From NCBI GenBank assembly GCA_029547185.1, contig JAKPPU010000018.1:16179-80178 (forward strand): a stretch of 64,000 nt of DNA. The letters are read 5' to 3'. Under the pieces are notes generated by a model, which saw only the letters and a list, made by a program, of their open reading frames with translations, had not been told where the DNA came from and searched no databases. A program made the translations under genes and the position numbers. Shown here one piece after another: positions 34,265 through 43,898 of the stretch. This stretch comes from Deltaproteobacteria bacterium. GTDB lineage: Bacteria; Desulfobacterota; Desulfomonilia; UBA1062. The first letter of the stretch is position 1. Each line of letters starts with the position of its first letter.

Positions 34265-34687
34265 ATGGCATCAAAGCTTCGGGCCGCGAGGGAGGCCCAG
34301 AAGGCATTCTGGGAGGCCGAGCTCGGCAGGCGGATAGAATTTTTGAACGGCAAGGGATTCGATGACGGCAGGGTTGCGAGAGACACGGAAGTCAAGAGGA
34401 TCAAGGCGAAGATCCGCGAGACCGCTTTCAGGCTTTCCACGATAGCCGCGTACGAGAAGAAGCTTGAGGACATGGCCAGGCTCAGGGAAGAGAAAAAGGC
34501 CGCACCTCCGAAGGTAAAGGGAAAGAAGGCGGCCGAGGCAGTGGTCGAGGCGCCCAAGGCAAAGAAGAAGGAAAAGAAGAAGGAAGCGCAGGCTGACGCC
34601 CCCAAGAAAGAGCCCAAGAAAAAGGCCGAGAAGGCTGAAAAGGCAGAGGCAGCTCCAGCCGCCGCGCCTTCACAGAGCGAAGCCTAG
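34265..34687 (+). CDS. Lys/Ala-rich hypothetical protein
   Basis: A 140-residue protein in two parts: an N-terminal helical segment, about 1-80 (QKAFWEAELGRRIEFLNGKG, VKRIKAKIRETAFRL), and a low-complexity tail of Lys, Ala, Glu and Pro (about 85-140: KKKEKKKEAQADAPKKEPKK). Such tails occur on histone-H1-like or nucleoid-associated proteins and ribosome-linked proteins, but no family is recognised. GGAGACAGT precedes the ATG with AAAGGAG. Not an artefact: the frame, ribosome site and residue pattern are good. Confidence 0.65.
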   Translation: MASKLRAAREAQKAFWEAELGRRIEFLNGKGFDDGRVARDTEVKRIKAKIRETAFRLSTIAAYEKKLEDMARLREEKKAAPPKVKGKKAAEAVVEAPKAKKKEKKKEAQADAPKKEPKKKAEKAEKAEAAPAAAPSQSEA

Positions 34688-34796
34688 CCTCCATGCAGGC
34701 AGGCTCTGCATTCATAAGCACCTGATGCTGCAGCCGGGGCCGGTCACGGTCCCGGCACGTAATTCCTTCCTCTCCCTCGTGACGGGATAATCATAT

Positions 34797-35573
34797 TCAG
34801 ACTTCGGCATTCCAAACCCCGGCTTCGAACTGCTTCAGATTGCCGACCAGCTCTTCCGGGTGCACCGTGCGGTAGGGGTGGTGGTCGGCCGGGATGAGCC
34901 TGACCATGACATCGATCATGTCCTGGGGGTCGTACTGATGGGACAATGCACTGCCGGCATCCGGGAGCTTGATCAGACCCTTCGCGGGATCGTACCATTC
35001 AAGCATGCTTATTGCGCCCGTATCGTTGAAGCCGGTCAGGTAGGGGCCGGGGTTGATCGTTGCGACCTTGATGCCGCAGGGCTCGAGCTCTTCCTTCATG
35101 GCCCAGGCAATGGCCTCGATGGCATGCTTGGTAGCACTGTACGTCCCTATGAAGGGCGTGGTCCGGATACCGGCCACCGACGAAACCCACACGACCTTGC
35201 CGTGGCCCTGCCTGATCATTTTGCGCACAAAGCCCTGCGTCAGCTCCAGGTGGCGGAACACGTTCGTCTCGAAGCTCTCGCGCACCCTCTCCAGAGGGAT
35301 CTCGATCATGGCGCCGCTTTCCATGATCCCGGCATTGTTCACGAGGATGTCGATATCGTACGTCAGGGCATGGCTCATGTCGATAGGGTCCCGAAGGTCG
35401 AGCTTGATCACCTCGAGCTCGATGCCCTGCCTTTTCGCTTCCTCCGTCAGGTCCCAGACCTGCGGCCGGATCTGTGCGGACGCAATGACCCTGTGGCCCT
35501 GCCTAGCCAGGCCCAATGCCATTCCCCTGCCGAACCCATGTCCGGCGCCGGTAATGAATATCGTTTTGCTCAT
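34797..35573 (-). CDS. short-chain dehydrogenase/reductase
   Basis: A 258-residue classical SDR. ITGAGHGFGRGMALGLARQG is the nucleotide-binding TGxxxGxG loop, DILVNNAGI is the NNAG strand, WVSSVAGIRTTPFIGTYSAT-K provides the catalytic Ser, Tyr and Lys (YSATK), followed by INPGPYLTGF. An Asp/Arg pattern after beta-2 (QIRPQV) does not decide NAD or NADP. Substrate unknown; SDRs of this sort often act on ketones, alcohols or sugars. The start is ATG at 35573 with no overlap; ribosome site is GAGGTGAAGCG. Confidence 0.88.
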   Translation of the reverse strand: MSKTIFITGAGHGFGRGMALGLARQGHRVIASAQIRPQVWDLTEEAKRQGIELEVIKLDLRDPIDMSHALTYDIDILVNNAGIMESGAMIEIPLERVRESFETNVFRHLELTQGFVRKMIRQGHGKVVWVSSVAGIRTTPFIGTYSATKHAIEAIAWAMKEELEPCGIKVATINPGPYLTGFNDTGAISMLEWYDPAKGLIKLPDAGSALSHQYDPQDMIDVMVRLIPADHHPYRTVHPEELVGNLKQFEAGVWNAEV

Positions 35574-35820
35574 CGCTTCACCTCACGATCGTACATTTTT
35601 CACCCAATGGCTCGCTCTCGAGATTCAAGCGAGACATATCTCATTATCATAGGGGTTATCCGGAGCTGCTCAAGCCGGGAAAGGCTCGGCAGACATCGGC
35701 GGGCCGCTGCATATCGGGTACGCTCATGGCATCGGCAAAAAATTCATCGGCCGGTTGATGCGGCGTGATTGTCTTCCAATCTATTTACTATATGGGCAGT
35801 ACGAACATGGAACTCGTATC

Positions 35821-36654
35821 ATGTCTGCGCGGATAAGGTATGCGCCTGTCTTTATTCTGCTCTACGCCGTCTTCAGCGGGTCCTCCCTGCTGAACGGAGC
35901 AGGGGGGAAAGAGCCCGCCGACGGTCCCGAAACCGTGCATCTCGATCCTCATTTCAGGCCCCATCTGGGAACGTCGTACTATAAGATCGAGCTCAACAGG
36001 GTGGATATCGGGACCGGCCAGATCTCCATGCAGAAAGAGGGCAATCTCTACAGGATACGCTACCAGGCGAGGACGAACAGGAAGGTCGATCACGTCTACA
36101 GGGCCCGCTACAGGGGTGAGGGCATCATGGAGACCGATCCGCTCAAGCCGGTCAGGGCGGAGCTTCACCAGAGGGTACGATCGAAGACCAAGGAGACCAC
36201 CATATACTTCGAGGAGAACGGGAGGATCATAACCACGGAAACCAAAACCGAAGAGGGCAAGGAGACGGACAACGAAGTCAGGGAGACCCGCAGCGAGGGC
36301 TCGGCCCTGGATCCCCTTTCGGCCATCTTTCTCCTCCAGGGCATTGAGTGGGAGCAGGGCAAGGAGAAGGTCCTGGAGGTCTTTACGGGCAAGTCCCACT
36401 ATGAAGCACGGTTTGTCTGCGTGGACGAGGTCAGCCTGGAGATATCAGGCACAAAGAAGCGCGCCTGGGTGATCAACCATACATATCGAAATCTCGACGA
36501 AAAGAAGGAAGAGCAGCCGGAGCAGAAAGAGCCCTGGCTCAAGATCTATGTCTCGTCCGAGGAATATCCCGACGTGCTCAAGGTAGAGACCACCCGCAAG
36601 ATCGGACACATCACCTTCACGCTCGACAGGTTCGAGCCTGCCCCGGACCAGTGA
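35821..36654 (+). CDS. DUF3108 domain protein, periplasmic
   Basis: About 277 residues: a signal peptide (MSARIRYAPVFILLYAVFSG) and a DUF3108 domain (TSYYKIELNRVDIGTGQISM, MQKEGNLYRIRYQARTNRKV, DPLSAIFLLQGIEWEQGKEK and a final DVLKVETTRKIGHITFTLDR). DUF3108 proteins are periplasmic beta-rich proteins of unknown function, often near lipid or glycan export. The start at 35821 is chosen because the signal peptide begins there; the frame is open from 35755. Neighbours give no further clue. Confidence 0.77.
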   Translation: MSARIRYAPVFILLYAVFSGSSLLNGAGGKEPADGPETVHLDPHFRPHLGTSYYKIELNRVDIGTGQISMQKEGNLYRIRYQARTNRKVDHVYRARYRGEGIMETDPLKPVRAELHQRVRSKTKETTIYFEENGRIITTETKTEEGKETDNEVRETRSEGSALDPLSAIFLLQGIEWEQGKEKVLEVFTGKSHYEARFVCVDEVSLEISGTKKRAWVINHTYRNLDEKKEEQPEQKEPWLKIYVSSEEYPDVLKVETTRKIGHITFTLDRFEPAPDQ

Positions 36655-36814
36655 TCCCATCGCCTTGCGGACATGACGGACGGCTCATATCGGCCCGTAT
36701 TCCAGGGACAGGCTTGTTATCTGCGGACAGGGTTTTATTTTAATTGTATATAGTCTGTTTTCCTAAATCATATTCTGTTCTTCTGAAAAACTGAAGCACC
36801 GATGCAATGGCGAG

Positions 36815-37342
36815 ATGGAGGTTGTGAGGTGCTTTATCTTGAAACGGCGGGTTCTGCTTTTCTCAGTCCTGATCGTCTGCCTGCTCCCTCCCGGATGCAG
36901 TACCATTCCGAGCAGAGAAAGAGTCGGGTCCCTGGCGATCTCAAAGGCCAGGGATGCCGTAGTCCATGCGGGGGGAAGATACCTGCAGAAGAAAACCTCA
37001 GGAATAAAGGCCGAGAACCAGGTCGACACCGATGATCTCCATCCGAGCTCGTATTCGGAGTCTATCGTGCAGACCAGTACGCAAACCAAATACTTCGATG
37101 CCATGAGCTTCAAGAGTCGAGCAAGGCCCATCATGAATATGGCGCTCTCCGCGGTATCTACTGCCCTCGGCTGGGAGCGTATCAAACCCAAGGCAGATTA
37201 CCCCTCGGATTTGCTCGTCAAATTCTTCGCCGGCAGCTCCATCAGCGACTATGATACATCAAGGAAACGAAAATTGAGAGTCAGCCCTGTGGGAAGATAC
37301 CATGATCGACGGGTGTTTCTGGGGCTTCGCTTGAGATTCTGA
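36815..37342 (+). CDS. predicted lipoprotein, hypothetical
   Basis: A 175-residue protein with a hydrophobic N-terminus (LKRRVLLFSVLIVCLLPPGC) ending in a candidate lipobox (PPGC, Cys28). The mature part includes LAISKARDAVVHAGGRYLQK and ALSAVSTALGWERI and a basic C-terminus ending RVFLGLRLRF, so an outer-membrane-related location is possible. No family is recognised. Start ATG 36815 has a weak GCGAG; a downstream TTG is an alternative. Confidence 0.6.
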   Translation: MEVVRCFILKRRVLLFSVLIVCLLPPGCSTIPSRERVGSLAISKARDAVVHAGGRYLQKKTSGIKAENQVDTDDLHPSSYSESIVQTSTQTKYFDAMSFKSRARPIMNMALSAVSTALGWERIKPKADYPSDLLVKFFAGSSISDYDTSRKRKLRVSPVGRYHDRRVFLGLRLRF

Positions 37343-37452
37343 CACCCTGAGCCGCTGTGGAAAAGCCCCGGGCAAGACATTGGCCGGCACTCACATCGAG
37401 ACTTCCGGCAGCACCTGTCGGTAAGGGGAGATATGCCGGGCCGCCTCGCCGG

Positions 37453-38394
37453 TCATACGTGGTTTCGCAGGAGCAGCTCCCCGGGGTGAGGGTTCAGGTA
37501 GACCTGGCGGACCAGATACTCCGGCCGGTACTTGCGCACGTAATGGTTCAGCATGGTGATGGGGACGATCAGCGGCAGGATGCCCTCGCGGTATTTGCCG
37601 ACGATCTCGAGGAGCTCGGATTTCTCGTCCTGGCTCAAATCCCTCTTGAAATATCCCATGATGTGCAGGAGCACGTTCGTGTTCTTCCTGGGCGTGGCGG
37701 TTCTGGCGAGGGCCGGTGCGAGGGCGGCCAGGTAGTCGTCGTGGATGCGCGCGTTCCCCTTGCCCCGGGCGAGGAGGGCGCCGAGGAGCTTCTGGGCTGA
37801 AGGACAATGGGCCATGATGAGATATTTGTGGTCCGCATGGAACTGCAGGAGGGCAGCCAGAGACCTGTCCCCGGCCAGGAGGGTGTGCCACCGATGCATC
37901 ACGAAGATCCTCTCGATGAAGTTTTCCCGGAGCTTCTCGTCACCCAGCCTAGCGTCGTCCTCCACGGGCAGGAAGGGAAGCCTCTCGATGACCCCCTTCG
38001 CGAAGATGCCGGTCCCGTCGTTCCTCACGCCCCTGTCCGTGTAGACCTTGACGCGCATGAGGCCGGAGCTGGGGGAGCGGGACTTGAAGATGAACCCGCT
38101 CAAGGGAAGCGCGGCGAGCTCTTCGAGGCGGCCGGCCATCCAGGAGCGCATCCTGTCCGTCATGTCGATGTTCGTCTCCCTGGTCACGAGCCGAATACCG
38201 CCTCCTGAAGAAACCAGCCGAACCGCTTCCCGCGGCACGCCCATGCCGCACTCCACCTCGGGGCAGACCGGGACGAAGTCTACGTGCTTCCCCAGCGTAT
38301 CACGGAGATACCGGTCCAGCTTGTGCCCGCCGTCATACCGGACGTTCTCGCCCAGGAGACAGGAGCTGATCCCCACGAGGGGTCTCTCTGCCAT
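37453..38394 (-). CDS. DUF523-DUF1722 fusion protein
   Basis: A 313-residue protein in two parts. The DUF523 part starts VGISSCLLGENVRYDGGHKL and continues FVPVCPEVECGMGVPREAVR and FIFKSRSPSSGL, with conserved Cys13, Cys44 and Cys49. The DUF1722 part has FVMHRWHTLLAGDRSLAALL, KYLIMAHC and MGYFKRDLSQDEKSELLEIV, then YLVRQVYLNPHPGELLLRNH. The fusion resembles E. coli YbgA plus DUF523; its role is unknown, and DUF523 Cys residues suggest a metal or redox site. AAGGAGGATTC precedes the ATG; a sigma70-like promoter lies upstream. The gap 38395-38698 holds only a weak 84-codon frame. Confidence 0.87.
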   Translation of the reverse strand: MAERPLVGISSCLLGENVRYDGGHKLDRYLRDTLGKHVDFVPVCPEVECGMGVPREAVRLVSSGGGIRLVTRETNIDMTDRMRSWMAGRLEELAALPLSGFIFKSRSPSSGLMRVKVYTDRGVRNDGTGIFAKGVIERLPFLPVEDDARLGDEKLRENFIERIFVMHRWHTLLAGDRSLAALLQFHADHKYLIMAHCPSAQKLLGALLARGKGNARIHDDYLAALAPALARTATPRKNTNVLLHIMGYFKRDLSQDEKSELLEIVGKYREGILPLIVPITMLNHYVRKYRPEYLVRQVYLNPHPGELLLRNHV

Positions 38395-38413
38395 GAATCC
38401 TCCTTGTTATATT

Positions 38414-38442
38414 ATTATATCATAGATGAACCGCAATTTGAA
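38414..38442 (-). promoter_or_regulatory. sigma70-like promoter of the DUF523-DUF1722 gene
   Basis: On the minus strand TTCAAA (38437-38442), 17 nt spacer, TATAAT (38414-38419), then the ribosome site AAGGAGG and ATG at 38394. The -10 is consensus and the spacing ideal, while the -35 matches 4 of 6. The segment is strikingly AT-rich relative to its surroundings. Confidence 0.5.
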
Positions 38443-38698
38443 TACAGGGAAGCTTTCCGGATATTCCCGAGTTTTGATATTTGCCCTGAAAGGGCTACTA
38501 TATTTTTCATTGATCTCCGTCCTCTTTCTCATCCGAACACGGTGCTTTGCGTCGGCGAGCTCTCTGCAGGAGACGGGTTGGACAGGGCATTGGATTCAGG
38601 CAGGCCCGAGGAGCCGTCGCACAAGAGGAAGCCCGATGGGGCGGGAGAGGGTCCGGGCATGCCGGTCCGATACCCTGTGAGAAGGGATTGGTGATGGC

Positions 38699-39556
38699 AT
38701 GATCTACATGACCGAAATCCTATCGATCCTCCTGAATGTGGCTGTTCCGGCCTTCTCGGTGACCAGCATGCTGTCCGTGGGCTTCGGCCACATGGTACAG
38801 GAGATATTCGAGCCGTTCAGCAGTCCGAGGAGCGTGATCGTTCCGCTCCTTGCCAATTTCGTGCTGGTCCCGCTCCTGGGAGCGGCAGTCATCTGGTTCT
38901 TCTCCCTGGACCGGCCCCTGGAGAACGGCTTGATCCTTTTCTCGGCTTCTGCAGGCGCGCCTTTTTTGATCAAACTGACGCAATTCGCAAAGCATGACAT
39001 GGCGCTCAGCGCAGCGCTTCTCGTGCTCCTGCTTCCGGCTACCGTCATCTACATGCCGATCGTCGTGCCGCTGATGCTGCCCGAGGCAGAGGTGAGTGCA
39101 GGTGCGATTGCCGTGCCGCTCATGCTCACGATGCTGCTGCCGCTGGGGGTCGGTCTGTTCGTCCGGTCACGCTCTGCCCGCTGGGCCATGCGTCTGCAGC
39201 CGGTCATGGGCAAGGTGTCGACCATCTCGTTGGTGATGCTGGTAGGAACCACCATTCTGCTGAACCTTCGAGCCATTCTCGACCTTTTAGGCACCGGTGC
39301 CGTCCTTGCAGCCGCTTTCGTGATAATCGGGGCATTCGTGATCGGCTATGTGCTCGGGGGCGCGCGTTACGAGAGGCGCTGCGCCTTGGGGCTCGGCACC
39401 GCACAGCGGGGAATTGCAGCGGCAATGGTCGTTGCGGCAGAGAGCTTCGGGAATCCGGACACACTGGTCATGGTCGTGGTCTCGTCTCTGGTAGGGCTGG
39501 CCATTCTCTTCCCGATAGCCTCGGTCCTGAGCAGGCATGCGGCGGAGCATACGTAA
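38699..39556 (+). CDS. bile acid:sodium symporter (BASS/SBF) family protein
   Basis: A 285-residue membrane protein with nine or ten hydrophobic helices. SVTSMLSVGFGHMVQE, LLANFVLVPLLGAAV and the conserved GTAQRGIAAAMVVAAESFGN segment fit the BASS/SBF superfamily (also related to arsenite and auxin carriers). BASS proteins move organic anions, including sulfonated steroids and bile salts, with Na+. It precedes the arylsulfatase by 17 nt and the SulP gene, suggesting uptake of a sulfate-ester substrate. A second Met three codons in is an alternative start. Confidence 0.8.
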   Translation: MIYMTEILSILLNVAVPAFSVTSMLSVGFGHMVQEIFEPFSSPRSVIVPLLANFVLVPLLGAAVIWFFSLDRPLENGLILFSASAGAPFLIKLTQFAKHDMALSAALLVLLLPATVIYMPIVVPLMLPEAEVSAGAIAVPLMLTMLLPLGVGLFVRSRSARWAMRLQPVMGKVSTISLVMLVGTTILLNLRAILDLLGTGAVLAAAFVIIGAFVIGYVLGGARYERRCALGLGTAQRGIAAAMVVAAESFGNPDTLVMVVVSSLVGLAILFPIASVLSRHAAEHT

Positions 39557-39573
39557 AAGAAAAGGAGGCCCCC

Positions 39574-41943
39574 ATGAAGGGAATGAAAACGACCGGCGAT
39601 GTCCCGCGCGAGGTCCTTCCGATTCCGGACCGCCCGTATGCAGGTCCGACCATGTACGACATGAAAGACCCGGATGCCGTGTACAAACCCATCGAGCCGA
39701 TACGGCCGCCAGGGGGTGCGCCGAACATCCTCCTCGTGCTGCTCGACGATGCCGGATTCGGCTCGAACAGCGCGTTCGGCGGCCCATGCCGCACCCCTGT
39801 CTTCGAGCGGCTCGCCGCGGGCGGCCTGCGCTACACCCGGTTTCATACGACCGGGTTATGCTCCCCGACCCGGCAGGCTCTGCTGACGGGCCGCAACCAC
39901 CACTCCGTCGGGATGGGCACTGTCTCCGACATGGCTACGGCGGCGCCGGGCTACACCTCCCGGCGGCCGAACACGGCGGCAACCATAGCCGAGACCCTGC
40001 GGCTGAACGGCTACTCGACCGCACAGTTCGGCAAATGCCACGAGATCCCTACCTGGGAGTGGGGCCCGATGGGCCCGTTCGACCGCTGGCCCACGGGAAG
40101 CGGGTTCGAGCACTTTTACGGGTTCGTAGGCGGAGAGACGAGCCAGTTCTACCCGAGCCTCATCGAGGGCACGGGCTCGGTCAAGCCTGACAAGACGCCG
40201 GAGCAGGGCTACCACTTCACCGAGGATATCGCGGAAAAGGCGCTCCGCTGGCTGAGCGAGCAGCGCAGCCTCATGCCGGACAAGCCGTTCTTCCTGTACT
40301 TCGCACCGGGTGCCACGCACGCTCCCATCCATGTCCCCGTGGATTGGATCGACCGCTACAAGGGCGAGTTTGACAGGGGATGGGACGCGGTGCGGGAGGA
40401 GACCTTCGTGCGGCAGAAGCAGATGGGCATCATCCCGCCCGACTGCGATCTCACGCCCCGGCCGCACGGCATCCCTGCCTGGCGCGATGTCCCCGACGGC
40501 CTGAAGCCGGTCCTCGCCCGGCAGATGGAGATCTATGCCGCTTTCCTCGAGCACACCGATTGCCAGATCGGCCGCGTCATCGATGCGATCGAGAAGCTGG
40601 GCGCCCTCGACGACACCCTGATATACATTATCACAGGTGACAACGGGGCCTCGGGCGAGGGGACCTTGAACGGCACGTGGAACGAGTCGATCACCATGAC
40701 GGGGATGGCCGGGATCGAGACTCCCGAATTCCTGAGAGAGCGCCTCTCCACCTTTGGCACGCCCGAATCGTATCCCCAGTACTCGCTCGGCTGGGCACAT
40801 GCGATGGATACGCCGTACCAGTGGACCAAACGCGTGGCGTCGCACTGGGGCGGGACCCGCAACGGGCTGATCGTCCACTGGCCCCGCAGGATCAAGGCCG
40901 GAGGCGAGCTCAGACATCAGTTCCACCACGTCATCGACGTTGCGCCCACGTTTCTCGAGGTCTCGCAGATCCCGCACCCGATCCGGGTGAATGGGGTGGA
41001 CCAGCAACCCATCGAAGGGGTGGGCATGGCGTACACGTTCGATGATGCGGACGCGCCCGAGAGGCACAGGACGCAGTACTTCGAGATGCTCGGCAACCGC
41101 GGCATCTACCATGACGGCTGGACAGCGGTCACGGCGCACGACACGCCGACAGCGGACCGGCCGAAGCACGATTTCGAGGATGACATCTGGGAGCTGTACG
41201 ACACGAACACCGACTGGACCCAGGCGCATGATCTAGCACGCGAGCAGCCGGAGAAGCTCCGTGAGCTCAAGCGGCTGTTCCTCATCGAGGCTGCACGGCA
41301 CAACGTCCTGCCCCTCGACGGCCGGACCGCGGAGCGGGCCGATCCGGACCTCGCGGGGCGGCCGGTGCTCGTGAAGGGCAGGAAGCAGCGGCTGTACCGC
41401 GGCATCGGGCGGTTGAATGCTTTTTCCGTGATCAATACCAAGAACAAGTCCCACCGGGTGACAGCGGAAGTCGTCGTGCCCGAAGGCGGGTGCGAGGGCG
41501 TGATTGTCGCCCAGGGCGGGCTTGTCGGCGGATGGACGTTGTACGTGAAGGCCGGCCGACCGAAGTACTGCTACAACTTTTATGGCATCGACCTCTTCAC
41601 CGTCGAGGGCACGGAGACTCTGCCGGAGGGAAAGCACATCGTGCGGATGGAGTTCGACTATGACGGCGGAGGCACGGCGAAAGGCGGAGACGTCCACCTC
41701 TTCATCGACGGCAGGCCGTCCGGCCACGGACGGATCGGGCGGACGCAGCCCCTGCCGTTCGCAAGCGACGAGCCGCTCGAAATCGGAAGCGACGGCGGCT
41801 CTCCGGTGACCCGCGATTATACCGAGCACGTCTTTACCGGTGATGTCAACTGGGTCGAGATCGAGATACCCGAGGGCGCACCCGACAGCGATGCAGAAAT
41901 ACCGGACAGGGAGCGGCTGCAAGCTGCCCTCATCAGGGAATAG
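39574..41943 (+). CDS. cytoplasmic type I arylsulfatase
   Basis: A 789-residue sulfatase without a signal peptide. NILLVLLDDAGFGS gives the metal Asp residues (about D58-D59), and CSPTR at C96 (TTGLCSPTRQALLTGR) is the formylglycine-forming motif; GKCHEIP, TGDNGASGEG, HWGGTRNGLIVHWP and QFHHVIDVAPTFLEV complete the domain. A C-terminal region (about 600-780) contains ITVEVVVPEG-like beta structure (RVTAEVVVPEGG). Cytosolic enzymes of this length resemble Pseudomonas-type AtsA relatives. It hydrolyses aryl or alkyl sulfate esters; activation requires an FGE or anSME enzyme encoded elsewhere. AAAGGAGG precedes the ATG. Confidence 0.93.
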   Translation: MKGMKTTGDVPREVLPIPDRPYAGPTMYDMKDPDAVYKPIEPIRPPGGAPNILLVLLDDAGFGSNSAFGGPCRTPVFERLAAGGLRYTRFHTTGLCSPTRQALLTGRNHHSVGMGTVSDMATAAPGYTSRRPNTAATIAETLRLNGYSTAQFGKCHEIPTWEWGPMGPFDRWPTGSGFEHFYGFVGGETSQFYPSLIEGTGSVKPDKTPEQGYHFTEDIAEKALRWLSEQRSLMPDKPFFLYFAPGATHAPIHVPVDWIDRYKGEFDRGWDAVREETFVRQKQMGIIPPDCDLTPRPHGIPAWRDVPDGLKPVLARQMEIYAAFLEHTDCQIGRVIDAIEKLGALDDTLIYIITGDNGASGEGTLNGTWNESITMTGMAGIETPEFLRERLSTFGTPESYPQYSLGWAHAMDTPYQWTKRVASHWGGTRNGLIVHWPRRIKAGGELRHQFHHVIDVAPTFLEVSQIPHPIRVNGVDQQPIEGVGMAYTFDDADAPERHRTQYFEMLGNRGIYHDGWTAVTAHDTPTADRPKHDFEDDIWELYDTNTDWTQAHDLAREQPEKLRELKRLFLIEAARHNVLPLDGRTAERADPDLAGRPVLVKGRKQRLYRGIGRLNAFSVINTKNKSHRVTAEVVVPEGGCEGVIVAQGGLVGGWTLYVKAGRPKYCYNFYGIDLFTVEGTETLPEGKHIVRMEFDYDGGGTAKGGDVHLFIDGRPSGHGRIGRTQPLPFASDEPLEIGSDGGSPVTRDYTEHVFTGDVNWVEIEIPEGAPDSDAEIPDRERLQAALIRE

Positions 41944-42023
41944 CGGATGAAAGGGCTCGTCTGCCGGCCCGAGGCGGATTTCATCGAGACGTTCGCTCCC
42001 GGCCTGCACCGAAGGGAGAGATG

Positions 42024-43784
42024 ATGGCAGAGGCAAAAGACTCGGATACATCTCAACCATCAGACCACGTGCCCGAGCTTTTTATCCCCGGTCTCCACAC
42101 CCTGCACGAGGCAGTGGAGAACTATGTCCATGAAGAACTTCCGAGTCGCGCGGCAATCCGCAGAGAGGGGATTTCCGGCTTGTCGGTCGCGGTCAGCGGC
42201 ATACCGGATGGTATGGCGGGGGGCATCCTGGCCGGAGTCAATCCGATCTACGGCTTGTACGCCAATATTATCGGCCCGCTCGTCGGCGGCATTTTCTCCA
42301 GCACCCAGCTCATGGTAATAAACAACACCAGCGCAGTGTCGCTGGTGGCCGGCCAGTCGCTCATCGGCGTCCCGTCGGGCGACCGTGAAGGCTCCCTGTC
42401 TCTCATGGTCATACTGGCGGGCGTGCTCGCGGCCCTCTTCGGTCTGCTGCGTCTGGGGCGAATGACGCGCTACGTATCCTATTCGGTCATGACAGGATTT
42501 CTCGCGGGCATCGCAACGGTACTGATCCTGAGCCAGCTCTCCACGGTCACAGGCTATGAGTCCGAGGGCTCCAACCGGATTGCTCAGGTCATCGACCTGC
42601 TTCGAAACACGGACAAGGTCAGCAGCGCATCGCTCGTCACGGCGTCCGCAACGTTGCTGCTTGCCTTCCTTCTGATGCATACCCGGCTGCGTATGGCCGC
42701 AAGCCTGCTGGCGATAGCCTTCCCATCCGCAGTGGCCGCCCTTGCGCTGCCGGGAATCGTGAAGCCCGTCTCCGATCTCGGGAGAATCCCGGGCGGCATA
42801 CCGATGCCTGCCCTGCCGTCGCTTGCGAACCTCTCCCTCGATGTGTTCACCGGGGCACTGTCCCTTGCCCTGGTAATTCTCGTGCAGGGCGCAGGGGTCA
42901 GCCAGAGCGTGCCGAACCCCGACGGCTCTCGAAGAAGCCTCTCGCACGACTTCACTGCCCAGGGGGCGGCGAACATAGCAGTCGGATTCTTCCGGGGTCT
43001 CCCGGTCGGAGGATCGCTGAGCGCCACCACCCTCAATGTGGTTTCCGGAGCGGGGAGGCGATTGTCGTCGATCTTTGCAGGGCTGTGGACGGCCGTGATC
43101 GTAATCGCATTTCCCGGGCTGATAGCGCATGTGGCGCTGCCCGCTCTCGGAGGACTGCTCATCCTTATCGGCATCGAGAGCATCAAGCCTTCCGATGTAG
43201 CCTCTGTCTGGCGTGCCGGCTGGCGTTCCAGACTGGCGGCAGCCGTAACATTCGGGGCAACGCTCATTCTGCCCATCCAGTTCGCCATGGGGATTGGTGT
43301 AGTGATCTCCGGGCTGCTGTATGTCGCCAGAGCCTCGAGCGACGTCGGACTGGTCGAGCTGGTGGAGAGACCCGACGGGCGGATCGAAGAGCGTGAGCCA
43401 CCGAGGCACCTGCCGGCAGACAGGGTGATCGTGCTCAACGTGTACGGCCACATCTTTTATGCCGGGGCAAGGGTCCTGGAGCGTCTTTTGCCCATACCCA
43501 GGGCAGGATATGAGCATCCTGCCGTGATCCTTCGTCTGCGGGGCCGAACCCGCCTCGGCGCGACCATGGAAGATGTGCTGTCCCGTTATTACGACAAGCT
43601 CGAAAAAGTGAACGGGAGGCTGTACCTCACCGGCTTAAGCGAAGAGGCGCGACGGAGTGTGGAAGACATGGGAGTGATCCGCCTGCGAGCTTACCAGGCG
43701 ACATCAATCCTCGGCGAATCGACAAGAAAGGCCCTCGCCGATGCCCAGGCCTGGCTGATAACCAAGGTCGACAAGGCATCATGA
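42024..43784 (+). CDS. SulP-family sulfate permease
   Basis: About 586 residues. The membrane part has the SulP signatures GISGLSVAVSGIPDGMAGGI, LAGVNPIYGLYANIIGPLVG, VQGAGVSQSVPN and FFRGLPVGGSLSATTLN; the C-terminal STAS-like domain begins about 440 (RVIVLNVYGHIFYAGARVLE). SulP proteins are sulfate/bicarbonate/anion transporters. The start is one of two adjacent ATGs; GGGAG spacing favours 42024. It lies 80 nt after the arylsulfatase; handling of the released sulfate is the logical role, direction unknown. Confidence 0.9.
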   Translation: MAEAKDSDTSQPSDHVPELFIPGLHTLHEAVENYVHEELPSRAAIRREGISGLSVAVSGIPDGMAGGILAGVNPIYGLYANIIGPLVGGIFSSTQLMVINNTSAVSLVAGQSLIGVPSGDREGSLSLMVILAGVLAALFGLLRLGRMTRYVSYSVMTGFLAGIATVLILSQLSTVTGYESEGSNRIAQVIDLLRNTDKVSSASLVTASATLLLAFLLMHTRLRMAASLLAIAFPSAVAALALPGIVKPVSDLGRIPGGIPMPALPSLANLSLDVFTGALSLALVILVQGAGVSQSVPNPDGSRRSLSHDFTAQGAANIAVGFFRGLPVGGSLSATTLNVVSGAGRRLSSIFAGLWTAVIVIAFPGLIAHVALPALGGLLILIGIESIKPSDVASVWRAGWRSRLAAAVTFGATLILPIQFAMGIGVVISGLLYVARASSDVGLVELVERPDGRIEEREPPRHLPADRVIVLNVYGHIFYAGARVLERLLPIPRAGYEHPAVILRLRGRTRLGATMEDVLSRYYDKLEKVNGRLYLTGLSEEARRSVEDMGVIRLRAYQATSILGESTRKALADAQAWLITKVDKAS

Positions 43785-43898
43785 TATGTTTTTATGGACC
43801 GGCCGTGCATGAGAGGCCCGCCCTGCGTATGCGCAAGCTGTCGCAGCGGTGGCTTGATGGTAAAGGGCGAGTTCGGGCGGAAGGTTTCAGGAAACGCC

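Noticed and set aside
38426..38680. 84-codon plus-strand frame with one hydrophobic segment
   Set aside because: No ribosome site, overlaps the promoter of the divergent gene and ends in an Arg-rich low-quality tail.
39856..41229. Minus-strand frame of 457 codons opposite the arylsulfatase
   Set aside because: Shadow of a verified sulfatase with no domain or ribosome site.
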